From Pseudomonas oligotrophica (GTDB taxonomy: Bacteria; Pseudomonadota; Gammaproteobacteria; Pseudomonadales; Pseudomonadaceae), in assembly GCF_021726475.1 (NCBI RefSeq), contig NZ_JAKJRU010000002.1, forward strand, positions 558,001 through 622,000: a DNA stretch of 64,000 bases. The letters are read 5' to 3'. This document shows, one piece after another, positions 63,927-64,000 of the stretch. The position numbers and the translations under genes are program-made. The number at the start of each line of letters is the position of its first letter. The stretch's first letter is position 1. Below the pieces are notes generated by a model. That model did not search any database, was not told where the DNA came from, and was given only the letters and a program-made list of their open reading frames with translations.

Positions 63927-64000
63927 TCAGCTTCGCTGCTTCCGGCGTTCGGCCCATTGTCCGGTCTCGAACCCCAGCACGATGAAGATCGCCAGGGCGA
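63927..64000 (-). CDS. C-terminus of a membrane protein, cut by the window edge
   Basis: The minus strand is open from the window end to a TGA: ...ALAIFIVLGFETGQWAERRKQRS. A hydrophobic segment followed by a charged tail is typical of a transporter C-terminus. Not enough remains to name a family. Confidence 0.4.
   Translation of the reverse strand, partial: ALAIFIVLGFETGQWAERRKQRS

Overview
The window is about 65% GC chromosomal DNA from a pseudomonad. Gene order from bamE to sfsA matches the conserved Pseudomonas block (bamE/fur-recN-grpE-dnaK-dnaJ-dapB-carAB-greA ... pnp ... pgi-panDCB-folK-pcnB-crcZ-cbrBA-gluQ-dksA-sfsA). The norCBD genes and the sizes of NorC (146 aa) and NorB (474 aa) point to a denitrifier of the Pseudomonas stutzeri (Stutzerimonas) type. 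That species-level guess is inference.

Positions 1-12150 look like an accessory segment. It carries the 3' end of nrdD, a separate small glycyl-radical ORF and nrdG (anaerobic dNTP synthesis). Next comes a minus-strand FtrABCD-type iron uptake operon behind a Fur box, a DHA2-family exporter, a small membrane coiled-coil protein, a guanidine-II (mini-ykkC) riboswitch in front of a SugE/Gdx guanidinium exporter, a CBS-pair protein, and norC-norB-norD behind a canonical ANR/DNR site.

Positions 12150-41500 are core genome: envelope assembly (bamE), iron control (fur), SOS repair (recN with a LexA box), the heat-shock set (grpE-dnaK-dnaJ with a sigma-32 promoter), dapB, and carA-carB-greA behind a leader that contains a terminator and an overlapping leader ORF. 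Then follow rlmE-ftsH-folP-glmM-tpiA-secG, tRNA-Leu(GAG), initiator tRNA-fMet, rimP-nusA-infB-rbfA-truB-rpsO-pnp, and a BON-domain periplasmic protein.

Positions 41500-64000 hold an AsmA-like DUF748 gene with two tandem DUF2845 genes, pgi with a DUF2236 gene, panBCD, folK-pcnB, and the carbon-catabolite regulatory locus: CbrX-like small protein, CbrA kinase, CbrB activator and the CrcZ sRNA with its sigma-54 promoter. The right end has gluQ, dksA, an aminotransferase-sfsA pair, a lone rmlD-like gene, an AEC transporter, a 28-residue membrane microprotein and a VC0807-family membrane protein.

Most of the window is ordinary core genome. The items most worth a second look are the split NrdD, the guanidine-II riboswitch, the carA leader, CrcZ, and a family of degenerate hairpin repeats in five intergenic gaps. 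I found no CRISPR array, insertion sequence, prophage or rRNA gene.
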